Shown here one piece after another: positions 6,550 through 8,319 of a DNA stretch of 8,319 nucleotides; position 1 is the stretch's first letter; the number at the start of each line of letters is the position of its first letter. Under the pieces are notes generated by a model that worked only from the letters and a program-made list of their open reading frames with translations, had not been told where the DNA came from and searched no databases. A program made the translations under genes and the position numbers. The DNA is taken from contig DDIE01000019.1 in the NCBI GenBank assembly GCA_002338385.1, forward strand, positions 701-9,019, given 5' to 3'. Source of the stretch: Proteobacteria bacterium UBA1858 (lineage in GTDB: Bacteria; Pseudomonadota; Gammaproteobacteria; UBA4575).

Positions 6550-7671
6550 ATGATCAACAACAGCGACATCGAGCGCATGTCGCAGGCCATTCAACTGGCC
6601 AGACTGGGCCAATACACCACGCGTCCAAATCCCAATGTCGGCTGTGTCATCACCGATCAAAATAATAATTTCATCGCCAGTGGTTATCACCGCCAAGCCG
6701 GTCAAGCGCATGCTGAAATTATCGCCCTGCAAGCGGCGGCTGAACGCGCGCAAAACAGCACAGTCTATGTGACTCTAGAGCCCTGTTGTCATCAAGGTAA
6801 AACCGGGCCCTGTGCGGAGGCGCTGATCGCAGCTAAGGTGAAACGCGTCGTTTTTGCCATGCAAGACCCTAACCCTTTGGTCGCTGGCAACGGTCGCGCA
6901 GCATTACTAGCCGCTGGTATCCAAGTCGACAGTGATGTCTGTCGCGATCAAGCACAGGCTTTGAATCGTGGTTTTATAAAACGTATGCAAACGGGCCTAC
7001 CTTGGGTGACCATTAAAACCGCCAGCAGCCTGGACGGCCGCACTGCGTTGGCCAATGGCTGCTCACAATGGATCACCTCGGCCGCAGCACGTCGCGATGT
7101 GCATACCATGCGTGCACGTTACGATGCCATTATGACGGGCATCGGCACTGTCTTGGCAGATGACCCCCGCTTAAATGTGCGCAACGCTGACATTGAGCAA
7201 GTTGTGCAACCTCTGCGGGTGGTCATGGACCCCAATCTTACTATGCCAAGTGATGCAAAAATGCTCGGGCTAGCGGGCCAGACGCTCGTATTCACCGATA
7301 AGAACAGCAGTGATATCGATCTGAAGCTCAGTCAACAATGCGAAATTGTGCCCCTAGATACGCATAATGGACGCTTTGATATGCGGACTGTGCTGGCCTG
7401 TCTTGGCGCGCGTGAGATCAATAATGTCATGGTGGAAGCGGGCAGCACCTTGTGTGGTGCGCTCATCAAGCATCATTGTGTTGATGAAATTGTGCATTAT
7501 CTGGCGCCGACTTATCTTGGCGAAGGCCAGCCTGAGGCGGCCAATAAAGGGATGTTTAATCTGGGTTCGCTGACGGCGATCGACCAGGGAATAGGATTAA
7601 CCATTACAGACCAACGTAATATCGGAGTCGATGTTAGAATAACTGCCTCTATTTCTTATTCAACAAAATAG
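6550..7671 (+). CDS. ribD: Bifunctional diaminohydroxyphosphoribosylaminopyrimidine deaminase / 5-amino-6-(5-phosphoribosylamino)uracil reductase
   Basis: RibD carries out the second and third steps of riboflavin synthesis from GTP: deamination of the pyrimidine ring, then NADPH-dependent reduction of the ribosyl side chain. The 373-residue protein has an N-terminal cytidine-deaminase-like domain (about 1-148) with RPNPNVGCVI, HAE (zinc ligand His54, catalytic Glu56) and PCCHQGKTGPC (zinc ligands Cys79 and Cys88). The reductase domain follows from about 150, with KTASSLDGRTA, SQWITS, the YDAIMTGIGTVLADDPRLNVR segment and VMVEAGSTLCGAL, and ends near LAPTYLGEG. The length fits the 367 of E. 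coli RibD. The ATG lies 2 nt after the nrdR stop, with only AAAGA (6536-6540) as a weak ribosome site, so translation is probably coupled to nrdR. The in-frame ATG at 6577 is possible but would remove only nine variable residues. Confidence 0.97.
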   Translation: MINNSDIERMSQAIQLARLGQYTTRPNPNVGCVITDQNNNFIASGYHRQAGQAHAEIIALQAAAERAQNSTVYVTLEPCCHQGKTGPCAEALIAAKVKRVVFAMQDPNPLVAGNGRAALLAAGIQVDSDVCRDQAQALNRGFIKRMQTGLPWVTIKTASSLDGRTALANGCSQWITSAAARRDVHTMRARYDAIMTGIGTVLADDPRLNVRNADIEQVVQPLRVVMDPNLTMPSDAKMLGLAGQTLVFTDKNSSDIDLKLSQQCEIVPLDTHNGRFDMRTVLACLGAREINNVMVEAGSTLCGALIKHHCVDEIVHYLAPTYLGEGQPEAANKGMFNLGSLTAIDQGIGLTITDQRNIGVDVRITASISYSTK

Positions 7672-7676
7672 CACCT

Positions 7677-8279
7677 ATGTTCACAGGTTTGATTCAAACG
7701 GTCGCTCGTCTAGCGACCATCCAGCCGCAACAAGAATCGTATGTTCTCACGATCACAACTGCCGATGATTTTCTCAATGACGTTGCCTTGGGTGATAGTC
7801 TCTGTGTCAATGGCGTATGTCTTACGGTTACCCAGCTGCACGACCAGGCATTCTGTGTCGATGTCTCCGCTGAGACGCTGGCCTGCACGACGTTTAAAAA
7901 TTTGCATTCAGGGCAAGCCTTGAACCTAGAGAAAGCACTGACGCTCGCAACCCGCTTGGGTGGCCACCTAGTATCCGGTCATGTCGATGGGGTTGGCGCA
8001 GTGACACAACTGCAGCGCAGTGATGAGTCTATCCAGATCAATATTCAAGCGCCCGAAGATATCGCCAAGTATATTGCACGCAAAGGTTCTATTTGTGTTG
8101 ATGGTGTTAGTCTGACCGTGAATCATGTCACAGGCTGCGAATTTGGCGTTAATATTATTCCTCATACTTGGGAGAATACCGCTATACTCGACTACCAGCT
8201 TGGTGCCCAAGTGAACTTGGAAATCGATCTATTGGCACGCTACGTCGAGCGCCTGCATGAATATGAAACCAGCCGTTAA
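7677..8279 (+). CDS. ribE: Riboflavin synthase (alpha chain)
   Basis: This enzyme dismutates two 6,7-dimethyl-8-ribityllumazine molecules into riboflavin and the pyrimidine that re-enters the pathway; it acts as a cytoplasmic trimer. The 200-residue product is two tandem lumazine-binding repeats. The first opens with MFTGLIQ and has VNGVCLTV (44-51). The second opens near GGHLVSGHVDG (95-105) and has VDGVSLTV (141-148) and IPHTWENT (161-168). It is a little shorter than the 213 of the E. coli protein, differing at the C-terminal tail, and lacks no core motif. It is called ribE here; the same gene is named ribC in E. coli. The start is fixed by the invariant MFTG. It lies 5 nt after the ribD stop and has no Shine-Dalgarno that I can see, which points to translational coupling within the rib operon. 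Confidence 0.96.
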   Translation: MFTGLIQTVARLATIQPQQESYVLTITTADDFLNDVALGDSLCVNGVCLTVTQLHDQAFCVDVSAETLACTTFKNLHSGQALNLEKALTLATRLGGHLVSGHVDGVGAVTQLQRSDESIQINIQAPEDIAKYIARKGSICVDGVSLTVNHVTGCEFGVNIIPHTWENTAILDYQLGAQVNLEIDLLARYVERLHEYETSR

Positions 8280-8284
8280 AATAA

Positions 8285-8319
8285 ATGGAATTTAATACCA
8301 CTGAAGAGATTATCGCCGA
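8285..8319 (+). CDS. ribBA: Start of a 3,4-dihydroxy-2-butanone 4-phosphate synthase gene, RibB or RibBA (partial, cut at the right edge)
   Basis: Eleven complete codons (MEFNTTEEIIA) and two further bases are visible. They resemble the usual opening of RibB/RibBA proteins, where a short polar start is followed by (V/T)EEIIAD. Position supports this: it begins 5 nt after ribE, exactly where ribBA stands in the common order ribD-ribE-ribBA-ribH. The product would make the four-carbon unit for lumazine synthesis. Whether a GTP cyclohydrolase II domain follows cannot be seen, so ribB is an equally possible name. There is no clear Shine-Dalgarno. Confidence 0.75.
   Translation, partial: MEFNTTEEIIA

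Overview
The window is 8.3 kb of ordinary chromosomal housekeeping sequence, most likely from a gammaproteobacterium of moderate GC. The reasons are the long, fused form of PurL, an EttA whose catalytic residues sit two positions from the E. coli ones, a GlyA and NrdR close to the E. coli proteins, and the gene order glyA-nrdR-ribD-ribE-ribBA, which is common in that class. I cannot name the genus. There is no insertion sequence, tRNA, rRNA, CRISPR array, prophage gene or toxin-antitoxin pair that I can see.

Layout. Bases 1-1752 are the C-terminal part of purL (purine synthesis), cut by the left edge. It is followed after 38 nt by msrP on the same strand (periplasmic methionine sulfoxide reductase, Tat-exported, molybdenum cofactor). 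msrP converges on ettA, a ribosome-associated ABC-F ATPase on the minus strand; only 13 nt separate the two stop codons. A 303-nt divergent intergenic region (4414-4716) must hold the promoters of ettA (leftward) and glyA (rightward). From 4717 to the right edge all genes are on the plus strand and close together: glyA, 37 nt, nrdR, 2 nt, ribD, 5 nt, ribE, 5 nt, and the first 11 codons of a ribB/ribBA-type gene.

How the genes fit together. PurL and GlyA both serve purine and one-carbon metabolism: GlyA makes the 5,10-methylene-tetrahydrofolate that feeds formyl donors for purines. NrdR is the (d)ATP-sensing repressor of ribonucleotide reductase genes. RibD, RibE and RibB(A) are riboflavin synthesis enzymes that start from GTP. 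The right half is therefore a nucleotide, folate and flavin cluster. MsrP and EttA are unrelated to it in function.

I found no clear undescribed system. The observation most worth a second look is a pair of perfect, mutually exclusive inverted repeats inside the first 25 codons of nrdR. Smaller points are an msrP with no msrQ next to it, the lack of any recognisable terminator in the window, and an intergenic region that holds a weakly supported 61-codon reading frame.
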